DNA of 64,000 nucleotides from contig JADDOH010024951.1 of assembly GCA_016648135.1 (NCBI GenBank), positions 62,001-126,000 on the forward strand. The letters run 5' to 3'. The position numbers were made by a program, and so were the translations under genes. This document shows positions 1 through 11,060 of this stretch, one piece after another; positions within the stretch are counted from its first letter, which is position 1; every line of letters starts with the position of its first letter. This DNA is from Agrypnia vestita. Taxonomy: Eukaryota > Arthropoda > Insecta > Trichoptera > Phryganeidae. The notes beneath the pieces were generated by a model that did no database searches, was not told where the DNA came from, and was given only the letters and a program-made list of their open reading frames with translations.

Positions 1-499
1 AAACCTGACACAACTTCCAGATTCTCAAAATAATAAAATTATTATCCATGTTTCAAGGAAACGTAATGTCGTCAGCGTATCAGTTAAATTTTATTTGGTT
101 TTAAAAGTCAAATGAGGATTAAAAATTTTACCATCAATTCAGAGATGGCAGACCACACAAGAATTGTAATAGCGTAGATTAAATAAACATTTGTAAAAAG
201 GAAAGAAAATAGATATCTTAGAAAATGATTAATAGTAACAAAAATGTATTTCAAATACCTTCCATTCCCCTCTTCTGCGCTTAATCACCACGCCCACACA
301 CCCACCCGATCCTAATCCCCACCACACACACACCTCACCTCGTCCTTTAGTTTTAAGTTTATTATTAGTAATTAGTATTACTAAAGATGATGCGTTAGCA
401 TCGAAAACTTTCTAATTGTTGTAAATAAATAGTGAAACTAAGGAGTTATCATATTTTATTATAATTTTATATGTGGGGTATAAAATATTTTTTTTATTA
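1..499. other. AT-rich non-coding DNA
   Basis: No gene is seen. The stretch is AT-rich apart from a C/A-rich block near 285-345 made of short CCCAC and CACACA runs. Confidence 0.5.
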
Positions 500-720
500 G
501 GAATGCAGTCACTGAAAATTACTAATTTAAACCCAGCTGAATTCTAGATTTTATAGGAATTATAGTCCCATTCCTTCCAAAATCATATCAAGATGGCACT
601 ATCCTCTTAGTGTAAAAATCAAAGGCAGCAATATCCACTTCAACCAACAAATCCCGAGGGCGTAACAAAATAACCGCTTCATACTAAAATGAGAGTTATC
701 ATGTCGATCTTTGCTATGAA
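500..720 (+). repeat. Interspersed repeat, copy 1 of a pair
   Basis: This stretch is a diverged direct copy of 54,655-54,895. Shared landmarks in the same order are GAATGCAGTCAC, ATTACTAATTTA, AAAATCAT, GGCAGCAATATC and GAGAGTTGATGT or its variant. No coding capacity was recognised. The second copy lies inside intron 4 of the serine protease homologue gene. Confidence 0.6.
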
Positions 721-808
721 ACATCATAGCACAGACAGCGACAGCAATGTCCACTATTTGGTAGCAATCACAATAATATCTGTATTTAAAAGTGGAAAAT
801 TTATTTAT

Positions 809-1046
809 CAGGGGCGTGCAGTGGGAACATCGCAGTATGACTTTTACGTAACCAATTATTTGGAAAAAAATCAGAATACAGCATATATTTCGTAATATTT
901 CTATCATAATTGTTATCATAGTATTCATATTTTGAAATATGTAGGTATCAAAAAATCTGTAGCGTAAATATTTGATTTCTCTTTTTTTCCAAAATATACC
1001 TACGTTTAAAAATTTCATGCTTCAATGTTCCCACTGCACGCGCCTA
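809..1046. mobile_element. hAT-type MITE with 8-bp target duplication
   Basis: The 238-bp element starts CAGGGGCGTGCAGTGGGAAC and ends with the inverted counterpart (TAGGCGCGTGCAGTGGGAAC on the minus strand). Both flanks carry TTATTTAT (801-808 and 1,047-1,054), an exact 8-bp target-site duplication. The CAGGGGCG-type terminus and 8-bp duplication are hallmarks of hAT transposons. Open frames on both strands inside it are short and match nothing I recognise, so it is non-autonomous. Confidence 0.85.
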
Positions 1047-1540
1047 TTATTTATACACTTATATAAAAACAAAACAAAGGTGACAATTTTTTTTAAATAA
1101 TTAGTGTATATTATAGATATCTCACAGAGACGAAACTGTATTAATTATGGAAAAGTAGGTATAGAAGTCATTTGGGTGTACACAGGACTTATGACCTGTC
1201 TTTTTAATAATGTCTCTGTGACATAAATCCAGCACTGTTCTGAAAGATTTGAACAAACTCAAAATATTCATTTTTTAAATACTTATATCCAATAAGAGTT
1301 GGTTTCATAGATTCCAGAGAAATTTCCTTGAGTAGTGACAGGTTTTCTGTATTTATCTTAGAATCACCTCAGTGGGATATGCTGCCTTTGCCTTTATACC
1401 CCTCATATACTATTAATATTCAAATCTGATGCGTAATAATGATCCTCTCATTGTCGTTGAGAAGATAGAAATGTTGTTTTTCTCGGTAAAAAATGTTTTC
1501 CGTAGGAAGTGTTTACTACCAAATCGCATTTCAATAGTGT
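1047..1540. other. AT-rich DNA, short repeat motif only
   Basis: No gene is seen. A motif near 1,113-1,135 (ATCTCACAGAGACGAAACT) recurs near 24,521 and, diverged, near 53,650. Confidence 0.4.
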
Positions 1541-1842
1541 AACAATAACTTATATCGAATATGAAAAATTTATTCTTTTTAATACAAGTCAAATAAAATA
1601 ATAAAAACCTTCAGGGTTTTTATCATTGTAACGAATCAATTTTTCGCAATAGATATTAGTTACTCTAATGATAGTTCAACGTTTTACAAAAAAATAAGTC
1701 AGAAATATTCAAAAATGCTAACTTTATGTTGCATATCTCCTTAACTATTGATCATGGTTGCTTGAACATTTTCGACTCATAACTAAGGCAGGAATATAGT
1801 CCTGCAAGGTTAGTAATAATATTTTCCAAATAACCCTGTATA
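1541..1842. mobile_element. Palindromic foldback element, truncated copy
   Basis: This is the right arm plus the centre of the palindromic family seen complete at 28,178-28,711 and 35,348-35,888. It ends with the family terminus AACCCTGTATA. The outer part of the left arm is missing. It is non-coding. Confidence 0.75.
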
Positions 1843-2252
1843 CAAATTTCATTTTGGTGTTTTATTTTTCATTCCTTATTCCATTACTTTTTATTTCATC
1901 GTACTGGAGTTGTAAAGAAGATGTAAGAGAGTTTGATTTACCAAAAAATAGTTTGCGGTGTTGGGGACGTTTTGGTATTCAACTATTCATGTATGAATAT
2001 ATCCGTTGAATCTCCACGAAGCCCGATATATGCCAAATTCGATATCCTCTTCGTGTAAAATACGGTGGTACTTGGCATGACGTGTCCGCTTTGGAATACT
2101 TCAAAATACTACATCCAAATGAAACTTATAAGCTTGACATCTTTTATACATTATACACTAAGCCTACATCGATCGACTACAAAAGCAACTAACTGCCTAC
2201 TAAAATGTCTTCCGACGACAGTGCTGAGATTAATAACAACACTATCATCCGT

Positions 2253-2772
2253 ATTCTGAAAATAACAATGTCTGGATCTTTAAGATCTTTATCCCAACAC
2301 TTAATAGACGACAATAAAAATTAAAAATGTCCAGAGCGGATTTTGGAATTCTACGGCTTCCCATCTTGACATTTGACAGATATGTCTGGATCTTTAAGAT
2401 CTTTATCCCAACACTTAATAGACGATAATAAAAATTAAAAATAAACGAGACATAGCTTTACGTCGGTGTTTGTTTCTGTAATTTTCTACATGAGATAGAT
2501 ATAGAGGGAGGGAGAAATATGTAAATTGTTATCTGTCAAATGTCAAGATGGGAAGATTTGAATACGCGGTAACGCCGAATATTTCATCAGGACGCTGTGG
2601 ATGAAGATATGAATACGTTTGTAAGAAACAGTCTTTCTTATATCATCTTTTAATACAGTGTATTTGAGCCGTAGAATTCCAAAATCCGCCCTGGACATTT
2701 TTAATTTTTATTATCATCTATTAAGTGTTGGGATAAAGATCTTAAAGATCCAGACATTGTTATTTTCAGAAT
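2253..2772. mobile_element. Foldback MITE with ~105-bp inverted arms
   Basis: The element begins ATTCTGAAAATAACAATGTC and ends with its inverted complement. The arms (about 2,253-2,366 and 2,670-2,772) share CTTTAAGATCTTTATCCCAA, TTAATAGACGA and GGAATTCTACGGC in opposite orientation. A third, direct copy of the terminal motif lies at about 2,383-2,440, so one element seems to have been inserted into or duplicated inside another. A relative lies at 32,620-33,179. No transposase is present. Confidence 0.8.
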
Positions 2773-3097
2773 CGGGCCGTATGTGTGAAACTCGAGCTCA
2801 TTGTTTATCCGTTACAATTTAAGAGAACGTTACGTAACAGAAAAGCCCCGTGGACAGTGGTGGACACCGACCCCAAAGAGTATTGCCCTCTCAGCTGGAA
2901 TGAGTAATTTATTTGACACGGGATTTCCTGATATAGAAATACATGATTTGTATTTCAGACTCAGATAGCGCAGGTTTTTCCGGAGGTTTTCCTGCGCAGA
3001 TTCTCAAAAGTAATAACACATTAACACACAGATAAATTTCAAGTCAAAGTTTGTCTTCCAAGATTCAAACGCTTGTTGCTGAATTAAAAAAAACTAA
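2773..3097. other. No recognisable feature
   Basis: No gene, strong repeat or RNA structure was recognised between the foldback element and the next repeat. Confidence 0.4.
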
Positions 3098-3640
3098 CCC
3101 GTAAAAACCAAGTTTTTATTATACTCCCTTTCTTTGTAAAATATAACAACAATTAAAGACGAATTAAAACATATAACATAACGCTAAATTTACAGTAATT
3201 TAATATATTTCTAAAATGTCAGATGTTTTGAGCTTTGATAAGACACTTCATTCTTTGAAGATTAAATTCTAAAAACATTTGTCAGTCAATTTAGATTTTC
3301 GACATTCGTAGTGAAGTACCTATTATGAATACCGACGGAGTAACTCAAATTTAGAAAATATTCCGCGACGTTATCGGGCCGCTATACTAGTAATCAAACT
3401 TTTCTAATGATTCCAATTTGAAAAAACCAATAAAAGTTCTAAAATTTCGAAATTATACTATAATTATTAATTTTTTTAAACAAAAATTTGATAGATCTTC
3501 TTGATCGTCGCCACAAGTCTACTTGCCAAGTTTCAACTGGATTGGATTACGGGAAAAGGGTTAAAAATTGATCCAAAGTTTTTTCACCCGGCAAGCCGGC
3601 AAGCAAGCAGACGCCACGAGTTAAAAGAAAAGAAGTAAAA
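3098..3640 (+). repeat. Interspersed repeat, inverted relative to 38,773-39,452
   Basis: About 540 bp is shared in opposite orientation with 38,773-39,452. Landmarks include AACCAAGTTTTTAYTATACT, the ATACCGACGGAGTAA region, CGCGACGTTATCGGGCC, GATAGATCTTCTTGA and GGCAAGCAAGCAGACGCCAC. The other copy carries extra sequence near 39,124-39,300. No coding frame or transposon terminus was recognised. Confidence 0.75.
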
Positions 3641-3734
3641 ATATATTGTTTTAGTGCAGAAAATCCTCGATGTATTTCATATCGTGCCCTTGGAACAACC
3701 AAGTATCATCTGACATTTAGATCAAACTAATCAT

Positions 3735-3925
3735 CGTCGATTGCTTGCCGCTAGGCCCTGCGGGCGTTGTGCGGCCGATATTGGATGCTGCGCGGCCATT
3801 AGTGTCTGAAATTGGCTCTCGCGCATTGCATGTTGCTACGCGCTACGCCCCGAGGGCGGCTGTGGTGGCCGCTGCGCGGCCATTGGATCTTTATATGCCT
3901 CCCGCCGATTGCTTGATTCATATAT
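3735..3925 (+). other. GC-rich island with internal repeats
   Basis: This is a short GC-rich block in otherwise AT-rich DNA. It has two copies of GCTGCGCGGCCATT (starting near 3,788 and 3,872) and two of CGATTGCTTG at its edges. A 60-codon frame spans it but resembles no family I know. It may be a fragment of a GC-rich transposon. Confidence 0.4.
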
Positions 3926-3954
3926 AACTTAGAAAGTTATAAAGATTTTAAGAT

Positions 3955-4490
3955 TAATATTATTTTTCTGGGGTGTAATGCCATGTTTTTACGACCTTTC
4001 TGCCTGACGTTTCGGATCCCTTTGCAGGATTCATCATCAGGACTGATGTATTGTTGTGAGTGTTGATGTTGTGCTATTAGCTTGCAATACCGTGTTATAA
4101 TTGTCTTACGTGGCAATACCGTGTCGGAATCATATGTTGTCGCGAATTGTCTCGTGTTATGTGTTATTATAACTCTACTATCTGATCACTTATCTTTGTG
4201 TAATCTGCGACGAAATTTTGAGGCGCCGGATACCATGATGTTTTTAATTTTGGACCATCATCTCTATTGATATTTATCGGCTGCTTGTAGACCTCGAGTA
4301 ACTCCTTGAGATGACGTGTATGGGCTTGACAAGGACTTCAAGATGTTAAAAGTATTGAAGATTGAAAGCGGTGATATACTAATCAGTTTTGACGTCATAT
4401 CCCGATTCGCTAATGTGCCTGTGGACGACGCCATGAGACCGTTGGAAGAAATTTATGATGATAGCTACATTGTTGTATAATGGTTATAAT
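3955..4490 (+). pseudogene. Penelope-like retroelement fragment
   Basis: Two independent marks point to a Penelope-like element. At 4,343-4,480 a frame reads ...GDILISFDVISRFANVPVDD..., which matches the (V/I)SFDV(V/I)SLFTNVP signature typical of Penelope reverse transcriptases. At about 3,970-4,060 the minus strand carries CTGATGA, a short stem-loop and GAAAC, the hammerhead-like core found in Penelope terminal repeats. The RT frame stops at 4,480, so only a few dozen codons survive. Between the two parts no frame is conserved. The element is dead. The homology call is from motif memory only. Confidence 0.65.
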
Positions 4491-4944
4491 TAAATTAACA
4501 GTGATTTTTTGTTTTGTTTTTAAATTATTTTTTTTAACTTTAGCAAATAGATTATATATACTTAGTTAAAAAAACTTCGTAGTAATTTCGCCAACGTAAA
4601 TAAATATGCCGGTATAATCTCATTAGCTAAGCTATCGGCTCAATCATCTCTCAACCGCTACTTTATATCATTTTACACTTCGTCAAATTTGGCGTAATAA
4701 ATGTTATATCGAATAAATAACTAAATCATTTTAAAATTCGGTGGAAATCAGTTTTTTTTCGCATACATCCACCGATTTCTTCATCCAAAGTGTCAAAATA
4801 TTAAATTAAAAGCCAATATTTTCGCTATAATGACAGAAATAAGGATAGAAATATAGACATTTGACAGATGTCTTGACATTTATCATAGAAACTTTACGCG
4901 TACCTACATAAATAAGTATGTCCCGTCTATTTTGTCTTATAAAT

Positions 4945-5680
4945 TATTTATTTATATATTTATTTAACACCCTTATGGGCTTTTACAAAATTTACAAAAT
5001 ATAAAATAAAAAAATCACATTGGACAGATATACAGTTAAAAAGATTCAAGTACATATAATAGATTTGTGTAAATTTAGATTGCAGTTAAAAAGATTAAAT
5101 TACTTACATATTATAGATTTGTGTAAATTAAAAAGAGAAATTTAAACAGGAAGAAGAATAATAAAAATTTATTTATCCATTACCATTTCGTTGAGACGTA
5201 AAGAATTGTTTCAATTTTGTCCTATACACAGTTATACTATCAGCAAAAATGTCGACTACCTTCGCATGTTCATTCCCCAATGAGTGTAGCCTGGGGATTG
5301 CAGAGTTTGCTAATGCATTAGTTGTAACATTTCCACTATAATAGAATAATGTACTGTATTATGATGACCTTGATGGTGCATATAAGCCGATCAGACAAAC
5401 AATTTAGGGGCAGTCAATCACGTTATTTATGATCCTACACAGAAATATTAGGTCTGTCACGGTACGTCTCACAGACAAGTTTAATAGTTGCAAACAACTA
5501 TGGAGATATTCATAATTGATATCCTTCAAGCGTATATTTAATTTGTAATTAATAAATCTAAGAAACTTTTTTTGGATTCGTTCAACTGACGTTGAATGAT
5601 TAACATAGTGAGGCGAGCAAATTATCGAGTTATATTCAACCTGAGGTCTGACAAGAGAAGTGTATAAATATAATATAAAG
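4945..5680 (-). pseudogene. Non-LTR retrotransposon (LINE) 3' fragment
   Basis: Read on the minus strand, 5,400-5,675 encodes YTSLVRPQVEYNSIICSPHY, then VERIQKKFLRF and LQLLNLSVRRTVTDLIFL. This is the region just after the reverse transcriptase palm in Jockey/CR1-type LINEs, where LVRP.LEY...W.P and RIQ.KFLR are the usual signature. The reading frame closes soon after ...NNVIDCP. The non-coding tail runs to an A/T-rich end near 4,945. It is a 5'-truncated, inactive copy. Confidence 0.8.
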
Positions 5681-6821
5681 TGTAAGTAAGTAAAAAAATA
5701 TAAAGTATAAAAAAAATAAAAAATAAAGAGAATAATATTATAATGGTGTTGTTATTCTGAGAATAGGAGGGATTATTTATTTTATATTTTTAAATCTTAA
5801 CCTTTCATACATAGGTACTCAATTTAATAAAGCATAGGTAGCTAATAATTAGGCGAAAATTAGGATGGAGTGACAACGTCCTCTAAGACATATCTGCCTT
5901 GGAGCTTCTGAAATGGAAACAGCTAGTACAAGACCGAGATGAGTGGAGAAAGACTCTTGAGGAGGCCAAGATCCACCAGGGTTTGATGATGACGAGGACG
6001 AAGTAAATAATAATAACATAACTAATTTGTTTTTTATTAATCTAATCCTAATAATCTAATCTAAAACTAATCCATTTTTTAAACACTGTAATTTTGCATT
6101 TAACTGATTACTAGCTGTAACCCGTCAAAAATGACGGTCCCTAAAGAATATGTAGGCAAAATTTGAGTAAGATCTATCAAACGGTGTAGATTTGTATAGT
6201 GTGGTAAAGGGGCAGGGGGGAATTTGGTGTTTGCTACCCGCCGGGTCCTAAAAATAAATATCTATTTATTTATTTGTAGAAAATAAATAAAAAGTAATAA
6301 TATTTGGAGGAGCGTGTACCTACTTGTGTACGCGCGGTAGAAGTTATTCTTCTTTGGCGTGATTGGGATAATTGATATTTACATTTTGCTTAAAAATGTA
6401 TAATAGGTATATTAATACAATAATACTAAGTCTAGGGAGATGATAAATACAATTGATAACCCTTTAATGTAGTTAAATTTGTAATATTTGTTTTTGAAAT
6501 GGTACAATGTAACTATTGGTTTGTGATAAAATAAGATATAAATATCTTCGAATCGACGTCTCATGACGATTCAAAGACTTGATGCGACGAATCAAAAAAC
6601 GTGTGCATTTTTAACAAAGTTCCACTTTCCTGTTTTATCGACTTTCAGTTCCGTATTCAAAAGTTTCGAAACTATACCAATTTTGATAGCTGCATTGAAC
6701 AATAACCAATGAACCAATCATTACTCAGCTTTTGAATTGAGCACCTTTATGATTGGTACTCGATTCAAGATGGTCGACAATACATTATTTATATTACTGG
6801 AACAATAATTTCAAGTAATAC
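5681..6821. other. Repeat-derived AT-rich DNA
   Basis: No gene is seen. Near 5,860-6,000 the plus strand has coding-like remnants of the RTE-type LINE tail (a GDDEDE-like run). Near 6,111 a repeat begins ACTAGCTGTAACCCGTC. Both are too short to call separately. Confidence 0.35.
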
Positions 6822-7546
6822 TAGCAAGGGAAAAATTACATTTCAAAATAAAGACTACAACACACACACGTTCACCAGTTTGAAGACTACAAAGTGTACA
6901 CTACATTTGTAGTAAAAACTACATGAAGGGAACTAATTGTAGTACTAATGAAGTAAAGTAATTGTAGTACAGTAGCCGGCAAACATCTTGAAATTTTTTG
7001 ACGTAGTGCGCAGAAGAAAAAATTTGGGTCTCGTTGGTGGAATGGTACATGCGCAAACTTCCCCCCACTACGCCGTAAAATTTCAAGATGTTTGCCGGCT
7101 ACTGTACCTACTACAAAATTGTGGTATAAATGAAGTGAAGTAATTTTAGTATTAGTGAAGTGAACTATTGCAGTACTACAAAATTGTAGTGCTAATGAAG
7201 TGAAGTAATTGTAGTATGTACTACAAAATTGTAATGACCTGCAAGAAGTGCTTCTTAAAAAGTGTACTACTAGAAAATTATCAAAACCATGGGGGGGCGG
7301 TGTTTCAGTTTCTGAAAATTTCTTCATTTATCTACGTATGTACTCGTACTTCCGAAAACTTTGAAGTGTGTGTACTTTGTAGTGTTCGCTTTGAGATGAA
7401 GTGAACTATTTGAAGTATGTACTTTCAATAACTTTGAAGTGTGTGTAGTTTGTACTGTGCACTACACTTCAAAGGGTGTGAAGTGTACACTTCAATATAA
7501 TGTAGTACTACGTTGTAGTAGTGAGTACAGAGCGGACCCATCACTA
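6822..7546. mobile_element. hAT-type MITE family member A (outer element)
   Basis: It begins TAGCAAGGGAAAAATTACAT and ends GAGCGGACCCATCACTA, the two termini of a MITE family also found at 9,915-10,814 and 30,031-30,498. The body is rich in GAAGTGAAGTAATTGTAGTA units. Its original right end was disrupted by a second copy (7,548-8,247). After allowing for that insertion, the flanks read AGTAATAC and GTGAATAC, a diverged 8-bp duplication. A 135-bp MITE sits inside at 6,970-7,104. Confidence 0.8.
6970..7104. mobile_element. 135-bp TA-flanked MITE
   Basis: Perfect terminal inverted repeats start CAGTAGCCGGCAAACATCTT and are flanked by TA on both sides, as expected of Tc1/mariner-type non-autonomous elements. 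Other copies are at 27,137-27,279 and 33,288-33,430. The centre carries TTGGGTCTCGTTGGTGGAAT in all copies, so the short frames through it are element sequence and not genes. Confidence 0.85.
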
Positions 7547-7547
7547 G

Positions 7548-8247
7548 TAAAAAACTACATTTCAAAATGAAAAAACTACATTTCAAAATGAAGACTACAA
7601 CACTCACACGTTCACCAGTTTGAAGACTACAAAGTGTACACTACAATTGTAGTAAAAACTACATGAAGTGAAGTAATTGTAGTACTACGAAATGAAGTGA
7701 AGTAAATGAAGTGAAGTAATGAAGTAATTGTAATATTAATGAAGTGAAGTAATGAAATGAAGTAATTGTAGTACAAAATTGTACTAGTAAAGTAAACATT
7801 TTTTTCCCAAATAAAAATTTATTTCAACAATAAAAATATTTAAGATAAATGACGATATTTTCTCCGAAGTAACATTTGGCGACCTAAAAAAAAAAGGTCG
7901 CCAGCCAGATTTCTTCGATCGATTCCAAAAAATTTTCAAATCATGGGGGGGGGGGGGTTGTTGCAGTTTCCAGAGATTTCTTATATTTATCTACATCAAC
8001 TTCCCAAAAATTTCACGTAAAAAATGCACTATTTAAGGTATGTTTCTCATACTTTCGATAACTTTGAAGTGTGTGTACTTTGTAGTGTTCGATTTGAAAT
8101 GAAGTGTACTATTTGAAGTTTATACTTTCAATAACTTTGGTGTTTGTAGTTTGTAGTGTGCACTACACTTCAAAACGTGCGAAGTTTGCACTTCAATGTA
8201 ATGTAGTACTACATTGTAGTAGTGAGTACAGAGCGGACCCATCACTA
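7548..8247. mobile_element. hAT-type MITE family member B, nested in member A
   Basis: ATCACTAG occurs directly before (7,540-7,547) and directly after (8,248-8,255) this copy, an exact 8-bp target duplication. The duplicated bases include the last bases of member A, so B inserted into the end of A. The left terminus has decayed to TAAAAAACTACATTTC, while the right end is the intact GAGCGGACCCATCACTA. Confidence 0.85.
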
Positions 8248-8255
8248 ATCACTAG

Positions 8256-8723
8256 TGAATACATTTTTGACAGTTTAATGGATGTGGGCGCATTTCGTGG
8301 TCTCGCATTTCCATGCGCCAAACGAAGATAACATCAAAAATATATATAAAAAGTTGCGGAAGTTACGGGGCAGACAGCCAACGAAATCGTTATTATTGGA
8401 ATTTCATAGATATATGAAACGAGCGCAAAGAGATTTGACGACCATTTTCTTATTATCGCATAGGTGTTCTGTGTGCCTGTCTTGAATTAAAAATACTCTA
8501 TAAAATATGAAATAAAATAATAATTCACAATACTCAGCTGTCTTAGTTCTGGAAGACTGCTGGTGTTGTTATTAATTACTTATTACTTATCTCATTTCGA
8601 TGACTTCATTTCTGCTTCCAACAGAGAATGTCAAGCTACGGGGCAGCCGAGAGGGTACCTAAATATTATAAAAGGTTTGAGTCCAATTCTATATACAATT
8701 CTATATGTTGACGTAGTGGTTAA
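8256..8723. other. No recognised gene
   Basis: Two overlapping frames of 67-86 codons cross this stretch, one containing the basic run KKLRKLRGRQPTKSLLLEFH. I recognise no family, and no splice or initiation context supports a gene. Confidence 0.35.
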
Positions 8724-9485
8724 AGCCATGTATTCACTAGGGGACAAATCGCGAAACATTCCGCTCGGCATGTCGCATCAACATCTACGCTCATGTTTCG
8801 GGGACAATGACGCGGCCATTTGACGTGTACACACCGGGACTCGCATATCTTGTCGCGGAAATGTCACCCGATGAGCTTATGTTAACAGCTGCGGTATCTC
8901 ATTTGGCGAAAACGGGGTTCCGCGCAATTCGAAATGTTTTTTTGGGTCACAATTTCAAATAAACGAGGTTTTACTGTAGTAAATTGAATATTATTAAAAA
9001 CAAAGTCCTTTTTGCATATAATTATTGTTTTCCAGACGTCGCGGAAATATATCGCCCTATGAGGTTATGATGATAGCCGCGTATCTGTTTATGTTAATGA
9101 GTTTATCGAAAAGTAAGAGGAGAAAAAAGAGGAGATTGCGAAATTATTTACTGCAAAGAGAAAGAAGGACGGACATTCTATGCGATCTTCGATCGATACA
9201 GCTCGATGAGTTCAAGAACGATTTCGTTTCCCCGCATTGTCATCTTGACAGATACAGCGCATGCGTATTCACTTGTAAACATACCACGTGGTACTGACGC
9301 TCCGCGGAATGTTGCAGTGAGTACGCTCGGGTACCGTGCGCATGGCAACGTTGCCACGGCACGTAGAAATGCCGCGCTATGTTGTGCGCGAGGTCGCGGA
9401 ACAGTGCACGACGTTGCAACGTCACGTAGACTCTATGCCGCGCGTGCTGTTGAGGGACAATTTGTCCCCTAGTGAATACATGGCT
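8724..9485. mobile_element. Harbinger-like DNA transposon, internally deleted
   Basis: The 762-bp element has perfect 26-bp terminal inverted repeats starting AGCCATGTATTCACTAGGGG. TAA flanks both ends (8,721-8,723 and 9,486-9,488), the 3-bp TWA duplication typical of PIF/Harbinger. An inner frame at 9,025-9,297 (+) includes SKRRKKRRLRNYLLQRERR followed by LRSIQLDEFKNDF, which resembles the basic N-terminal stretch before the Harbinger nuclease domain. No catalytic DDE region is present, so it cannot move itself. The right third is GC-rich with many ACGT-containing short repeats. Confidence 0.8.
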
Positions 9486-9665
9486 TAAGACACTCGCCTG
9501 GTGATATAGTGGCCGGGGATTTGAGCCTCATTCCGGGAGACCAACAAGTTAATTCTGCCTTCATAGTACAAGCTTAGCTTAAAAATGGTAAAAAATTTTT
9601 ATCGATACGTAAGAAAAATACTCCGTGATCGGTTATCTATTTTTTTGAAAGGGTGAAATTGCTAA
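9486..9665 (+). repeat. tRNA-derived SINE, degenerate copy
   Basis: This matches the SINE at 17,038-17,230 (ACTCGCCTGGTGAT, CCTTCATAGTACAAGC, CTTAGCTTAAAA) but its A and B boxes are decayed. It abuts the right end of the Harbinger-like element. Confidence 0.6.
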
Positions 9666-9749
9666 GTTTATACCCGTAAACACCAACACAACGAAATAAT
9701 GTAGGTACGTCGTATGCACGGCTTAAACATAAGTACTATTTCGATTAAC

Positions 9750-9914
9750 TTTCTTAAATGAATTTTACTGTAGGTATTCTGCCCTGGAGTTGTATTGTTG
9801 CGCATCACATCCTCAACATGGATGTGATAGGCTGCGGGAAAGGCCGCGCTTCTGGTCCTGGTGGGAGATTGGATGGTCGCTTTTTTGACTTGACACTTCT
9901 CAAATACTCGCAAG
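9750..9914 (-). other. GC-rich coding-like segment, left part
   Basis: Together with 10,815-11,060 this forms one GC-rich segment split by the MITE at 9,915-10,814. On the minus strand the joined flanks have a frame containing KKRPSNLPPGPEARPF before a stop. The LPPGP run recalls a cytochrome P450 hinge or a proline-rich LINE tail, but neither is convincing. Function is not assigned. Confidence 0.3.
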
Positions 9915-10814
9915 TAGTGATGGGTCCGCTCTGTACTAACTACTACAATGTAGTACTACACTACATTGAAGTGCACACTTCGCACATTTTGATGTGTAGT
10001 GCACACTACAAACTACAAACACCAAAGTTATTGAAAGTATAAACTTCAAATAGTACACTTCATTTCAAAGCGAACACTACAAAGTACATACACTTCAAAG
10101 TCATCGAAAGTATGAGAAACACATTTTAAATAGTGTATTTTTTACGTGAAATTTTTGGAAAGGTGATGTAGATATATGAAGAATTTTCTGGAATCTGTAA
10201 CAACCCCCCCCCCCCATGGTTTGAAAAATTTTTGGGAAGTTGATGTAGCTAAATGGAGAAATCTTTGGAAACTGTAACAACCCCCCCCCCCATGGTTTGA
10301 AAATTTTTTGGAATTCACTTCATTAATACTACAATTACTTCATTTCATTACTTCACTTCATTAATACTACAATTACTTCATTTCATTACTTCACTTCATT
10401 AATACTACAATTACTTCATTTCATTACTTCACTTCATTAATACTACAATTACTTCATTCATTACTTCACTTCATTAATACTACAATTACTTCATTTCATT
10501 ACTTCACTTCATTAGAACTACAATTACTTCATTTCATTACCTTCACTTACATTAATACTATAATTACTTCATTTCATTATTGCACTCATTAATCAATACA
10601 ATTACTTCATTTCATTTACTCACTTCATTAATACTACAATTACTTCATTTCATTACTTCACTTCATTAATACTACAATTACTTCATTACTTCACTTCATT
10701 TACTTCACTTCATTTCGTAGTACTACAATTGTAGTGTACACTTTGTAGTCTTCAAACTGGTGAACGTGTGTGTGTTGTAGTCTTCATTTTGAAATGAAGT
10801 TTTTCCCTTCGCTA
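9915..10814. mobile_element. hAT-type MITE family member C, expanded
   Basis: Exact 8-bp duplications CTCGCAAG lie at 9,907-9,914 and 10,815-10,822. The termini are TAGTGATGGGTCCGCTCTG and, on the other strand, TAGCGAAGGGAAAAACTTC. It is longer than the 468-bp copy at 30,031 because it holds a minisatellite (10,316-10,700) and a duplicated block ending in a poly-C run plus CATGGTTTGAAAA. Confidence 0.9.
10316..10700 (+). repeat. 38-bp minisatellite inside a MITE
   Basis: About ten tandem copies of a 38-bp unit built from CACTTCATTAATACTACAAT followed by TACTTCATTTCATTACTT. The first four units are almost identical, while later ones carry indels. Confidence 0.9.
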
Positions 10815-11060
10815 CTCGCAAGTCGTCTCAGCGGGCCCGTCGTGATGTCTCCAGTCCTCACCGCCGCCGCGGACCGCAGATAAACACCGCCCCATGGCCG
10901 TGGAGCGCACTCCTCGTCTGCATTGCCAAGAGTTGTGTCGACCGGCGCGGTCGCATCGTCCGAAACACCTCCAATCAGACCGGTTGTAATATACTTGGAC
11001 ATATATTGTAACCTCAACAGTAGACTCGAGAACACCGCCGTTTCAAGGTAGGCTTTTTTA
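10815..11060 (-). other. GC-rich coding-like segment, right part
   Basis: Continuation of 9,750-9,914 across the MITE. An 83-codon minus-strand frame is present but its product is not recognised. Confidence 0.3.

Noticed and set aside
599..1018. 139-codon minus-strand frame overlapped by a plus-strand frame
   Set aside because: It lies largely in the hAT-type MITE at 809-1,046 and has no recognisable domain.
6887..7327. 146-codon minus-strand frame
   Set aside because: It spans a TA-MITE and low-complexity GAAGTGAAGTAATTG repeats. The same peptide segments recur at other copies (for example 27,064 and 33,120), so it is repeat translation.
10784..11035. Cytochrome P450 first exon (LPPGP motif)
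   Set aside because: The proline motif is followed by a stop, no downstream P450 motif (I-helix, heme Cys) was found, and the frame is split by a MITE.
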